From: Bacteroidales bacterium
Lineage (GTDB): Bacteria; Bacteroidota; Bacteroidia; Bacteroidales; P3
Assembly: GCA_017560705.1 (NCBI GenBank)
Contig: JAFZEK010000226.1
Location: forward strand, 1 to 9,660
DNA: 9,660 bases
Direction: 5' to 3'
Made by a program: the position numbers and the translations under genes. Shown piece by piece: positions 1-6,337 of this stretch (positions within the stretch are counted from its first letter, which is position 1; each line of letters opens with the position of its first letter). The notes beneath the pieces were generated by a model. That model was not told where the DNA came from and ran no database searches. It worked only from the letters and a program-made list of their open reading frames with translations.

Positions 1-564
1 AAATACGGTTTAATCTACGGTGGTGCACAAAAGAACGTAGGTCCTGCTGGTGTTACTTTCGTTATCGTACGCAAAGACATCCTTGGCAAAATCCAAGATC
101 GTAAATACATGAACCCACTTCCAACAATGGTTGACTATCGCACTCACGCTTTAGCTGAACCTCGCGACATTTCTATGTTCAACACTCCTCCAGTACTTCC
201 AATCTTCGCAATGCACGAAACTTTGAAATGGTTGAAAGAAACTATCGGTGGTGTAGAAGAAATGAACAAAATCAACGTTAAGAAATCTAACTTGTTGTAC
301 GACGAAATCGACCGCAACTGTATGTTCGTAGGAACAGCTGCTAAAGAAGACCGTTCTATCATGAACCACTGCTGGGTAATGGCAGAAGGTTATCAAGATA
401 AACAAGATGCTTTCATGGCATTTGCTAAAGAACGTGGCATGGTTGGTATTAAAGGTCACCGTTCAGTAGGTGGTTTCCGTGCTTCTTTATACAACGCTTG
501 TTCTTACGAAGACGTAGAAGCATTGGTAGCTTGCATGCAAGAATTCGAAAAAGCTAACAAATAA
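1..564 (+). CDS. serC: Phosphoserine aminotransferase, C-terminal part (5' end outside window)
   Basis: PLP-dependent enzyme that converts 3-phosphohydroxypyruvate plus glutamate to phosphoserine and 2-oxoglutarate, the second step of serine synthesis, in the cytoplasm. The reading frame is open from base 1 and gives 187 residues, about half of a normal SerC (roughly 355-362 aa), so the gene starts upstream of the window. [11 protein letters not shown] near the start (residues 7-17 of the fragment) holds the family's PLP-binding Lys at fragment residue 11. [15 protein letters not shown] near the end is the conserved SerC C-terminal motif. An internal ATG at 109 is not the start, because the PLP lysine lies before it. 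Codons are strongly biased (AAC, GAC, TTC, CGT, GCT), suggesting high expression. A hairpin terminator follows and serA is next, so the two serine genes are neighbours. Identification is very secure. Confidence 0.97.
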   Translation, partial: KYGLIYGGAQKNVGPAGVTFVIVRKDILGKIQDRKYMNPLPTMVDYRTHALAEPRDISMFNTPPVLPIFAMHETLKWLKETIGGVEEMNKINVKKSNLLYDEIDRNCMFVGTAAKEDRSIMNHCWVMAEGYQDKQDAFMAFAKERGMVGIKGHRSVGGFRASLYNACSYEDVEALVACMQEFEKANK

Positions 565-583
565 TAATTGACAAAATCAATGC

Positions 584-622
584 AATAGGGCTATGGAGCA
601 ATCCATAGTCTTATTGTTTTTA
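584..622 (+). terminator. Rho-independent-type terminator after serC
   Basis: A 14-position stem (584-597 with 602-615) closed by a GCAA tetraloop pairs AATAGGGCTATGGA with TCCATAGTCTTATT, with one mismatch and one G-T pair. It is followed by GTTTTTA. It begins about 20 nt after the serC stop codon. It may attenuate rather than fully separate serC from serA, since I see no clear TAnnTTTG promoter between it and serA. Confidence 0.8.
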
Positions 623-749
623 TATTAATCAATAATGTGAGTTCGGTATGGGAATAGTGAGTATAATATCGTCGAAGGTGGCACAAGATGGTCAGCAAGA
701 TACTATAAAACTTACCACACTCGAAGAACTTCAACAAATAATAAAGAAA

Positions 750-1667
750 ATGAAAGTATTAGTTGCTACAGAAAAACCATTTGCAAAAGTTGCCGTTGAC
801 GGCATTCGCAATGTAGTAGAAGGAGCTGGTTATGAAATGGCTCTTTTGGAAAAATATACAGATGTAAACGAACTTTACGCAGCTGTTGCTGATGCTGACG
901 CTTTGATAGTTCGTTCTGACAAAGTTACTAAAGAAGTTATCGACCACGCTAAAAACTTGAAAATAGTTGTACGTGCTGGTGCTGGTTATGACAACTTAGA
1001 CCTTGAAGCTTGTACTGCTAAAGGTATCGTTGCTATGAACACTCCTGGTCAAAACTCTAACGCTGTTGCCGAATTGGTAATGGGTATGTTGGTTTACGGA
1101 GTTCGCAACTTTTTCAACGGAAAATCTGGTTCTGAACTTATGGGTAAAAAAATCGGTATCTTAGCTTTCGGTAACGTAGGACGCAACGTTGCTCGTATAG
1201 CTCAAGGTTTCGGTATGGAAGTTTACGCTTTCGACGCTTTCTGCCCAAAAGAAGCTATCGAAGCTGCTGGTGTTAAAGCTGTTGATTCTAGAGACGCTTT
1301 GTTCGAAATGTGCGACATCGTATCTCTACACATCCCTGCAACTGCTGAAACTAAAAACAGCATCAACTACGAAGTAGTAAACAAAATGAAAAAAGGCGGT
1401 ATCGTAGTAAACACTGCTCGTAAAGAAGTTATCAACGAAGCTGAATTGTTGAAACTTATGAACGAACGTGCTGACATTAGATACATCTCTGACATTATGC
1501 CAGACGCTCACGAAGAATTTGCTAAATTGGAAGGTCGTTACTTCTCTACTCCTAAGAAAATGGGTGCTCAAACAGAAGAAGCTAACATCAACGCTGGTAT
1601 AGCTGCTGCTAACCAAATAGCTGATTTCTTCAAAACTGGAAACAAAAAATTCCAAGTAAACAAATAA
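750..1667 (+). CDS. serA: D-3-phosphoglycerate dehydrogenase, short Bacteroidales type
   Basis: NAD-dependent oxidation of 3-phosphoglycerate to 3-phosphohydroxypyruvate, the first step of serine synthesis. I chose the ATG at 750 (305 aa, starting MKVLVATEKPFAKVAVDGI) because homology to the 2-hydroxyacid dehydrogenase fold begins there. The frame stays open back to an ATG at 648, which would add 34 residues of different codon use and no recognisable domain. Seen, numbering from 750: nucleotide-binding loop AFGNVG at about 139-144; an acidic residue after the next strand (VYAFDAF), typical of NAD use; the catalytic Arg in NTARKEVINE at about 224; Glu at about 230. The usual His before GAST is Lys here (PKKMGAQTEEA, about 268-278), and there is no ACT regulatory domain. 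As I recall, both traits are shared with Bacteroidales and Entamoeba enzymes. It follows serC, completing two adjacent pathway steps. Confidence 0.95.
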   Translation: MKVLVATEKPFAKVAVDGIRNVVEGAGYEMALLEKYTDVNELYAAVADADALIVRSDKVTKEVIDHAKNLKIVVRAGAGYDNLDLEACTAKGIVAMNTPGQNSNAVAELVMGMLVYGVRNFFNGKSGSELMGKKIGILAFGNVGRNVARIAQGFGMEVYAFDAFCPKEAIEAAGVKAVDSRDALFEMCDIVSLHIPATAETKNSINYEVVNKMKKGGIVVNTARKEVINEAELLKLMNERADIRYISDIMPDAHEEFAKLEGRYFSTPKKMGAQTEEANINAGIAAANQIADFFKTGNKKFQVNK

Positions 1668-1687
1668 AATTATTTGTTGATACATAT

Positions 1688-1728
1688 AAAAAAGGAAATA
1701 TTCTTGATATAGGATATTTCCTTTTTTT
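1688..1728 (+). terminator. Strong terminator after serA
   Basis: A 16-position stem pairs 1688-1703 (AAAAAAGGAAATATTC) with 1712-1727 (GGATATTTCCTTTTTT), with one T-G wobble and an 8-nt loop. It ends in a run of seven T. It starts about 20 nt after the serA stop codon. The A-tract/T-tract symmetry means it could also act on the opposite strand, but no opposing gene is seen. Confidence 0.9.
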
Positions 1729-1821
1729 ATCCGAACTCTTAAGATTATTTATTATGGACGAGAAGAAACAAAACCTCGTCATGTTTGTAAAATACGGAAA
1801 AATAAATCCCGATATAAAGTT

Positions 1822-3081
1822 ATGAGTAAAAGATTGTTTTCTTTTTTTGTAAGTGTTATTGCCTGTTTTGCAATGTCTGCACAAACGGTTGCCACAGATT
1901 CGATATATTCGCCAAATATAAAAACTGTCATATTCGGTAAGAAAGGTGTGGAAATGTCGTTGCCTATTATACAGCTCGGTAGCAATGATAAGCTCATGCT
2001 CCGCTTTGACGAAGTTGGCGACAACTCTAACTATTATAGATATAGAATACAACACTGCACCCACGATTGGCAAATATCCGATATATCTGTATCGGACTAT
2101 ATGGATGGGTTCGAGGAATCGTCGATAGATAATCAGCAACTTTCTTTTACAACCATCGAACATTATACCAATTATTGGGAAACTATCCCAAACGATATGA
2201 GTAGCTTTGCCGCTTCGGGTAATTATTTACTTATCGTCTATTTACAATCAGACCCTGATAGCATAGTTTTTACTCGAAGATTTAGGGTGTATGAGCCTCT
2301 TACTATTGTGGAAGCCACTGTTGGGCAGCCTCAGGGTTCTGTCGGACTGCAAGAAAATCAAAATCTTTCGGTGAAGGTGAATCCGTTAGAGGGTAATTAT
2401 TTTATAAATCCAGATACATATATGTTCGTCTATGCCGAGCAAAATGGCCGCAACGACCTTACACGACTGCTACCATTGGAAAGTATGAGTGGCAACACCT
2501 TGAACTATCGTTGGAAGAAAGAGAATGTGTTTCCAGGTGGCAACGAATTCCGTTTCTTCGATTTTAGCAATATGCAAATTCCGATGAACAATGTGTGGAA
2601 AATAGACTACTTTGGCGGTGAGAACATCGTGTTTCTTAAGCCCGACGAGAATCGTTCGAGAAATGTATACATATACGAAATGGGCCTTAACGGACAGTAT
2701 AAGATAGCCGCTGTGAATACTCAAAATCCTAATACCGAGGCCGATTATGCGTGGGTAAATTTTAGCCTTCCCCAAGAATTTCCGCTTCTGGATGGTAGTG
2801 TGCATATTGTAGGCGACTTTACAAACTGGAAGCTAGACGACGACACTCGCATGGAATGGAACGAAAATATGAAAGCGTATACCGCTCGTTTTTTTCTAAA
2901 ACAGGGATATTATTCCTATTTATTATTGTTTTTGCCGTCGGGGGAAAAGGTGGGCGAAACTTCACGATTAGAGGGTGACCACTTCCAAACCATGAATGAC
3001 TACTATATATATGTATATCAACGATTGCCTGGCGACTTGTATGACCGACTTGTGGGTTTCGGACAAACGCAAGCTAACTGA
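1822..3081 (+). CDS. Type IX secretion system plug-like protein (DUF5103 family)
   Basis: 419-residue exported protein. Residues 1-20 are a signal peptide (MSKRLFSFFVSVIACFAMSA, cleavage before QT). The body matches my knowledge of the DUF5103/T9SS-plug family: RIQHCTHDW (75-83), DYMDGFEES (92-100), SGNYLLIVY (132-140), TRRFRVYE (151-158), and the C-terminal YYIYVYQ...YDRLVG (394-412). A small immunoglobulin-like E-set segment with HIVGDFTNW (328-336) resembles carbohydrate-binding module 48. In Flavobacterium a family member closes the SprA/Sov outer-membrane translocon from the periplasmic side; the same role here is inferred. No other T9SS gene is in the window, and there is no C-terminal sorting domain. 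It sits alone between two terminators. The ATG at 1822 overlaps the stop of a 23-codon mini-ORF (1754-1825) as ATGA. Confidence 0.87.
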   Translation: MSKRLFSFFVSVIACFAMSAQTVATDSIYSPNIKTVIFGKKGVEMSLPIIQLGSNDKLMLRFDEVGDNSNYYRYRIQHCTHDWQISDISVSDYMDGFEESSIDNQQLSFTTIEHYTNYWETIPNDMSSFAASGNYLLIVYLQSDPDSIVFTRRFRVYEPLTIVEATVGQPQGSVGLQENQNLSVKVNPLEGNYFINPDTYMFVYAEQNGRNDLTRLLPLESMSGNTLNYRWKKENVFPGGNEFRFFDFSNMQIPMNNVWKIDYFGGENIVFLKPDENRSRNVYIYEMGLNGQYKIAAVNTQNPNTEADYAWVNFSLPQEFPLLDGSVHIVGDFTNWKLDDDTRMEWNENMKAYTARFFLKQGYYSYLLLFLPSGEKVGETSRLEGDHFQTMNDYYIYVYQRLPGDLYDRLVGFGQTQAN

Positions 3082-3111
3082 GGATAATCTATTTAAGGAT
3101 AAATAATTAAC

Positions 3112-3154
3112 AAGGGTGATAGTGCTTAGAGTATTGTCGCCCTTATTTATTTTT
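3112..3154 (+). terminator. Terminator after the plug gene
   Basis: A long hairpin pairs 3112-3125 (AAGGGTGATAGTGC) with 3131-3144 (GTATTGTCGCCCTT), with four G-T wobbles and a 5-nt loop. The tail is ATTTATTTTT. It lies 30 nt beyond the stop codon of the plug gene. Confidence 0.8.
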
Positions 3155-3887
3155 GCTAGTTGCCTATATGGGGTTTATGCTATAAGGTATAAGGCGGATT
3201 TTGCTGTTATATTGCTATGATAACGAATTGGCTCTAATGCTGTTGTTATTCGGATTGCGGAATAGAAGGGATGTGCTATTGTTGTTTATTACCGGTGTAT
3301 GGGTTGTTTTTTTTAGGTGAGTTAGAATGTTAAGAGAAATATTGAAGTGTTAAGCACGAACTCTGTATATGTGGTTTACAAGGCGAAAATCACGCACTTT
3401 TATCGCCAAACCATGGTATTTACATCACGAGAAAAGTATACTTACATCACGATACAACCCGGGTTTCATCACGAGAGTGGCATACTTTCATTCCGTGGGA
3501 ACCCGGGTTTCGTCTCGTAAGTGTGTTATCGGTGATTTTTGCGAAAAAGCTATGCTTGATTATCAATGTATTATTGTGATAACTTGCGGAGACTTCGTTA
3601 TACGGATGTTGATACGAAAAAGTGGAAAAATATGCTATTCTCCGTGTTAAATCGTAGTTTGTTAATATATTGAAGATTTAGCATTGCTGTTAAATGTATT
3701 GTGGCGTTTATTTGGCTCGTTGCATAATTGATTGGTGAATTTTTGTGTATTCCATTTACCTCTTTTTACAAGCAATTAGTTGTGTGTTGCAGTTTTTAAG
3801 TATGTAGGCAATGGTTCTTTTTATATGAATGTGGTGCTTTATTGTCAGTATGTTATAAATATTGAGGGCTGAAATAATGTTTTTTTC
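3155..3887. other. Gene-free intergenic region
   Basis: No reading frame here has the composition, start context or recognisable similarity of a gene on either strand. The longest one on the + strand (3369-3650, 93 codons) runs across a tandem repeat whose 22-bp period is not a multiple of three, has a Cys/Arg-rich unpatterned translation and matches no family I know. The only structure I see is the repeat at 3401-3532. The rest is AT- and GT-rich sequence without strong hairpins. It may be decayed coding DNA or a long untranslated spacer. Confidence 0.6.
3401..3532. repeat. Degenerate tandem repeat, 22-bp period with 44-bp higher-order unit
   Basis: The 8-mer CATCACGA occurs exactly at 3423, 3445 and 3467, spaced 22 bp. 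Degenerate forms stand in phase at 3489 (CATTCCGT) and 3511 (CGTCTCGT), and a weaker one at 3401 (TATCGCCA). The second halves of the units alternate: units at 3423 and 3467 end in TATACTTA and CATACTTT, while units at 3445 and 3489 both end in AACCCGGGTTT, whose first ten bases form a palindrome. The true repeat is therefore about 44 bp; the two full 44-mers (3423-3466 and 3467-3510) agree at 33 of 44 positions by my count. A further faint unit may start near 3379. Function is unknown. Tandem 22-23-bp units are known inside some Bacteroidales MITE-type elements, but I see no terminal inverted repeats here. Confidence 0.75.
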
Positions 3888-3918
3888 TTTGGTGAATAGG
3901 AAATTATTTGTATATTTG
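3888..3918 (+). promoter_or_regulatory. Bacteroidota-type promoter for the 3978 gene
   Basis: TTTG at 3888-3891 and TATATTTG at 3911-3918 match the -33 (TTTG) and -7 (TAnnTTTG) elements of the primary sigma factor of Bacteroidota, with 19 nt between them. Transcription would start about 6-8 nt downstream, leaving a leader of about 50 nt before the ATG at 3978. This is the best promoter in the window. Confidence 0.8.
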
Positions 3919-3977
3919 CAAAACATTTATGTATTACGAAGTAGTAAGAATGATTATTTAACCAATTAATATTTAAT

Positions 3978-4613
3978 ATGATGAATAATAGATTAAAGAA
4001 AATGTGTATACTTGTGATGGCAAGTATAGTATTGGGAATCGGTAATGTGTATTCCCAAGAACAAAAAAAGAATTATTTTGTAACAGAAGCCAATGTAGGT
4101 TTTATTAATTACGTGAATTATCCGGCTCTTTCTTTTTTTGAAGATAGCACTCCTTCCTATCTTGTGCCGATGGAAGAAATTACTTATGGCTACAGATGGA
4201 ATAATTTTATGCTTGGTCTTCAGTGGCAAGTTAGCCAGTTTTCTACCTCTAATATTGCGTTGAAAGAGGTGGGTTGCCATAATGTAATTAGTCTTTTAAC
4301 AAGGTCTTACAAGCAATTGGGCGATTTGTTTGAGGCTTATTCCGGTTTTCAATACTGCTTCTCGATATTGAACAACAATTATTCGGCAAACTATGATTTT
4401 AAAGAACTAAGATATGGAATGGGAGTAGAATTTGACCTAGGTGTTAATTTAAAGTTCAATGATATGTCTTATATTGGTTTTCGCGTTTCTGTAGCTCCTG
4501 CTATGGTGAACTTTTCAAATGGCATTATGACGGCTAATAGACCTGGTGCTGTTACGTCCAATGTAATGATTAACAACTATTCGTTGTCTCTTACCTATGC
4601 TTTGAAATTTTAG
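3978..4613 (+). CDS. Secreted protein of unknown function, probable small outer-membrane beta-barrel
   Basis: 211 residues; I do not recognise a named family. Residues 1-26 form a clear signal peptide: basic LKK, hydrophobic CILVMASIVLGIGNV, and a cleavage site at VYS-QEQ. No lipobox Cys sits at the cleavage site. The mature part is rich in aromatic residues and has alternating polar/nonpolar strands, for example 75-88 (WNNFMLGLQWQVSQ), 144-160, 165-179 and the last strand NNYSLSLTYALKF (199-211), which ends in Phe as outer-membrane barrels often do. I infer a small beta-barrel in the outer membrane. It has its own promoter and stands alone between two gene-free stretches, so context gives no functional hint. 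ATG codons at 3978 and 3981 are adjacent and either could be used. Two Cys (100 and 127) might pair in the periplasm. Confidence 0.8.
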   Translation: MMNNRLKKMCILVMASIVLGIGNVYSQEQKKNYFVTEANVGFINYVNYPALSFFEDSTPSYLVPMEEITYGYRWNNFMLGLQWQVSQFSTSNIALKEVGCHNVISLLTRSYKQLGDLFEAYSGFQYCFSILNNNYSANYDFKELRYGMGVEFDLGVNLKFNDMSYIGFRVSVAPAMVNFSNGIMTANRPGAVTSNVMINNYSLSLTYALKF

Positions 4614-4638
4614 TTGTTGCGGCAATACATTATTTATA

Positions 4639-4666
4639 AAGGCAATTTCTAAAAATTGCTTTGCCA
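4639..4666 (+). terminator. Possible terminator hairpin after the 3978 gene
   Basis: AAGGCAATTT (4639-4648) pairs with AAATTGCTTT (4653-4662) around a CTAA loop, including one G-T pair. The T-tract is short (TTT, then GCC), so termination would be weak. The left arm is also the left end of the MITE-like element starting at 4641, so this hairpin may simply be part of that element. Confidence 0.45.
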
Positions 4667-4909
4667 GTGATTTGTGGAATTTTGCTAGAAAGATTTCTAC
4701 TCTCTTTTGACCCATCATCGGGCTATGCGCCCCCAAAAGAAATAGAAAGATTTCGGCCAAAAAACATAACGTTGCGATTAAGCGAGTAAAGAGCAATGCC
4801 TAAGCATTAGCTTTTTCGAGCGATAGCAACATCGACGAAGTCAACGCACGCAAAAGTTTCAAAGAACACTCTTTTGTTTATTCGAAACGTGAAATTTTTA
4901 GAAGTTGCC
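4641..4909. mobile_element. MITE-like non-coding element with terminal inverted repeats
   Basis: The first 17 bases (4641-4657, GGCAATTTCTAAAAATT) are the reverse complement of the last 17 (4893-4909) with one mismatch. TAAA stands directly outside both ends (4637-4640 and 4910-4913) and could be a 4-bp target-site duplication, although the AT-rich context makes this weak. The 269-bp interior encodes no transposase. It contains AGAAAGATTTC twice (about 4688 and 4744) and is visibly richer in G+C in its middle (GGGCTATGCGCCCCC, ACGAAGTCAACGCACGC) than its surroundings. A minus-strand frame crosses it (4515-4796), but its translation looks like repeat-derived sequence, not a protein family. I infer a miniature element moved in trans. 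No second copy lies in this window. Confidence 0.6.
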
Positions 4910-4920
4910 TAAAATTATAA

Positions 4921-4976
4921 GGCTAAGACGCGGAGCAGGCTGAAAGTAAAAAGAGGTTTTGTTCTGCGTCTTAGTT
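4921..4976. repeat. Long-stem inverted repeat (hairpin)
   Basis: CTAAGACGCGGA (4923-4934) pairs with TCTGCGTCTTAG (4963-4974) over 12 positions with one G-T wobble. The loop is 28 nt, and two further G-T pairs extend the base outward. It starts 11 nt beyond the right end of the MITE-like element. No T-tract follows, so it is not a typical terminator. It could be the remains of another repeat or a structured RNA leader; nothing in the sequence decides this. GGCTAAGA occurs again at about 5047. The rest of 4977-5110 shows nothing I can name. Confidence 0.55.
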
Positions 4977-5121
4977 GCATGTATATGAGTGGAAAACTCT
5001 ATGTAGGTAAATGAAAATATGGGCGACGGATAGGTGAAAAAAATGAGGCTAAGAATGCCGACGGTGTATATATTGTTTGAAAACTTTGGGACAAAAGTGC
5101 GTAAGTACAAAAATATTTGCG

Positions 5122-5129
5122 TATATTTG
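5122..5129 (+). promoter_or_regulatory. Probable -7 promoter element upstream of the LptF/LptG operon
   Basis: TATATTTG is an exact match to the Bacteroidota -7 consensus TAnnTTTG. A near-duplicate (AATATTTG, 5112-5119) lies just before it. No TTTG stands at the right distance for a -33 element (the nearest, at 5085-5088, is 33 nt away), so the promoter is incomplete or weak. The leader to the ATG at 5231 would be about 95 nt. Confidence 0.5.
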
Positions 5130-5230
5130 CAAATGTTTCTTACTAAAAAAGGGTGTTACTAATGCCCAATGTATCAAACATATTCTATTATAAGACGAGT
5201 AAAAATAAATTCAAAAAGCAGTAACAAACA

Positions 5231-6316
5231 ATGAAGTATAAAATAATTGACAGATACATATTGGGTAAGTTTTTGAAAACTTTCTGTGCCGCTATCGGAT
5301 TGATTATTGTTATAGTCATTGTGTTCGATATATCGGAAAAGTTGGATGACTTTCTTAGCAGAAATGCACCGTTGAAGCTCATTGTTTTCCAATACTATTT
5401 GAATTTTATTCCTAGCTTTGTCAATCTTTTTAGTCATTTGTTTGTATTTATATCGGTTATCTTTTTCACATCCAAGTTAGCCGGAAACACGGAGATTATC
5501 GCTGTGTTGGGCAATGGAATAAGCTTTAGGCGAATGCTTGTGCCGTACTTTTATGGTGCCACTATAATAGCCTTGGTGATATTCATTTTTGGTAATTTCA
5601 TTATACCGATAAACAACACTTACGTGAAAGATTTTGAACGGAAATATATAAAAAATAGGTATCAGAATAATTTCCGCAACTTGCATATACAGATTGAAAA
5701 GGGTACACAGGTATATATAGAGAGCTTTGATAATAAGAACAATATAGGCTATAAGTTTACAAAAGAAAACTTTTCGGAAGACAATGAGATGATGTCCAAA
5801 ATAACAGCCGACCAAATAAAATACGACAGTGTGAATGATAATTGGCGAGCATTCAACTATACATCGCGTACAATGAATGGCTTGCAAGAAACTTTGTCGA
5901 GAGCGTTTGACACTGTTTTGGACTTAAACATAAGACCCATAGATTTCAACATTAACTATGAAAGTGTTGAAACTATGAATTATTTCAAGTTGAAAGAGTA
6001 TATAAAGCGAGAGAAAGAACGCGGCTCGCACCTAGTGGTGAAGTATAAGATAGAGCATTATCAGCGTATGCTGAACCCTTTGGCTATCATTATTATGACA
6101 CTTATTGGTGTGGCTGTGTCGTCTAGAAAAATGCGTGGCGGTGTGGGTATACATTTGGCTATAGGTATAGCCATAGCCTTCTCGTTCATAGTGTTTATGA
6201 AGGTGACTACTGTTTTTGCCATCAATGGCAACCTCAGTCCGTTTCTTGCTGTGCTGCTTCCGCTGGTTATATATGCCATAGCGGCAATGATACTCATTAA
6301 AAAAGCACCAAAATAA
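5231..6316 (+). CDS. LptF/LptG-family permease (YjgP/YjgQ)
   Basis: Inner-membrane subunit of the ABC transporter that lifts lipopolysaccharide out of the inner membrane toward the Lpt bridge. The 361 residues fit the family length and layout: three N-terminal membrane helices (about 13-33, 60-82, 105-127), a periplasmic domain of about 150 residues (about 128-278), and three C-terminal helices (about 282-298, 306-327, 335-356). The cytoplasmic segment EIIAVLGNGISFRRMLVPY (88-106) is the family's hallmark coupling region between helices 2 and 3. I cannot say whether it is LptF or LptG. Bacteroidota often carry both at separate loci, and LptB is not in this window. The start at 5231 is preceded by AAACA without a Shine-Dalgarno sequence, as is usual in this phylum. 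GH3 follows after 21 nt, so the genes are probably co-transcribed. Confidence 0.92.
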   Translation: MKYKIIDRYILGKFLKTFCAAIGLIIVIVIVFDISEKLDDFLSRNAPLKLIVFQYYLNFIPSFVNLFSHLFVFISVIFFTSKLAGNTEIIAVLGNGISFRRMLVPYFYGATIIALVIFIFGNFIIPINNTYVKDFERKYIKNRYQNNFRNLHIQIEKGTQVYIESFDNKNNIGYKFTKENFSEDNEMMSKITADQIKYDSVNDNWRAFNYTSRTMNGLQETLSRAFDTVLDLNIRPIDFNINYESVETMNYFKLKEYIKREKERGSHLVVKYKIEHYQRMLNPLAIIIMTLIGVAVSSRKMRGGVGIHLAIGIAIAFSFIVFMKVTTVFAINGNLSPFLAVLLPLVIYAIAAMILIKKAPK

Positions 6317-6337
6317 AACCAATAATATAGATAAACT

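Noticed and set aside
1780..1787. CATGTTTG as a possible -7 box for the plug gene
   Set aside because: It misses the first conserved T and has no TTTG at the -33 distance, so the plug promoter remains unlocated.
3401..3532. Possible CRISPR array
   Set aside because: The repeats are contiguous and degenerate with no constant repeat separated by unique spacers, and no cas gene is present.
3369..3650. 93-codon + strand frame in the gene-free gap
   Set aside because: It crosses the 22-bp tandem repeat in changing phase, has no family resemblance or signal peptide, and its composition looks like translated non-coding DNA.
4515..4796. 93-codon minus-strand frame overlapping the end of the 3978 gene and the MITE-like element
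   Set aside because: It runs antisense into a real gene and through the inverted-repeat element, and the translation shows no domain.
4898..5110. 70-codon minus-strand frame
   Set aside because: It includes the right end of the MITE-like element and the hairpin at 4921-4976, has no recognisable family and no promoter on the minus strand.
5162..5224. 20-codon mini-ORF in the leader of the permease gene
   Set aside because: It is Lys/Asn-rich as any AT-rich leader would be, has no overlap with the next start and no supporting pattern.
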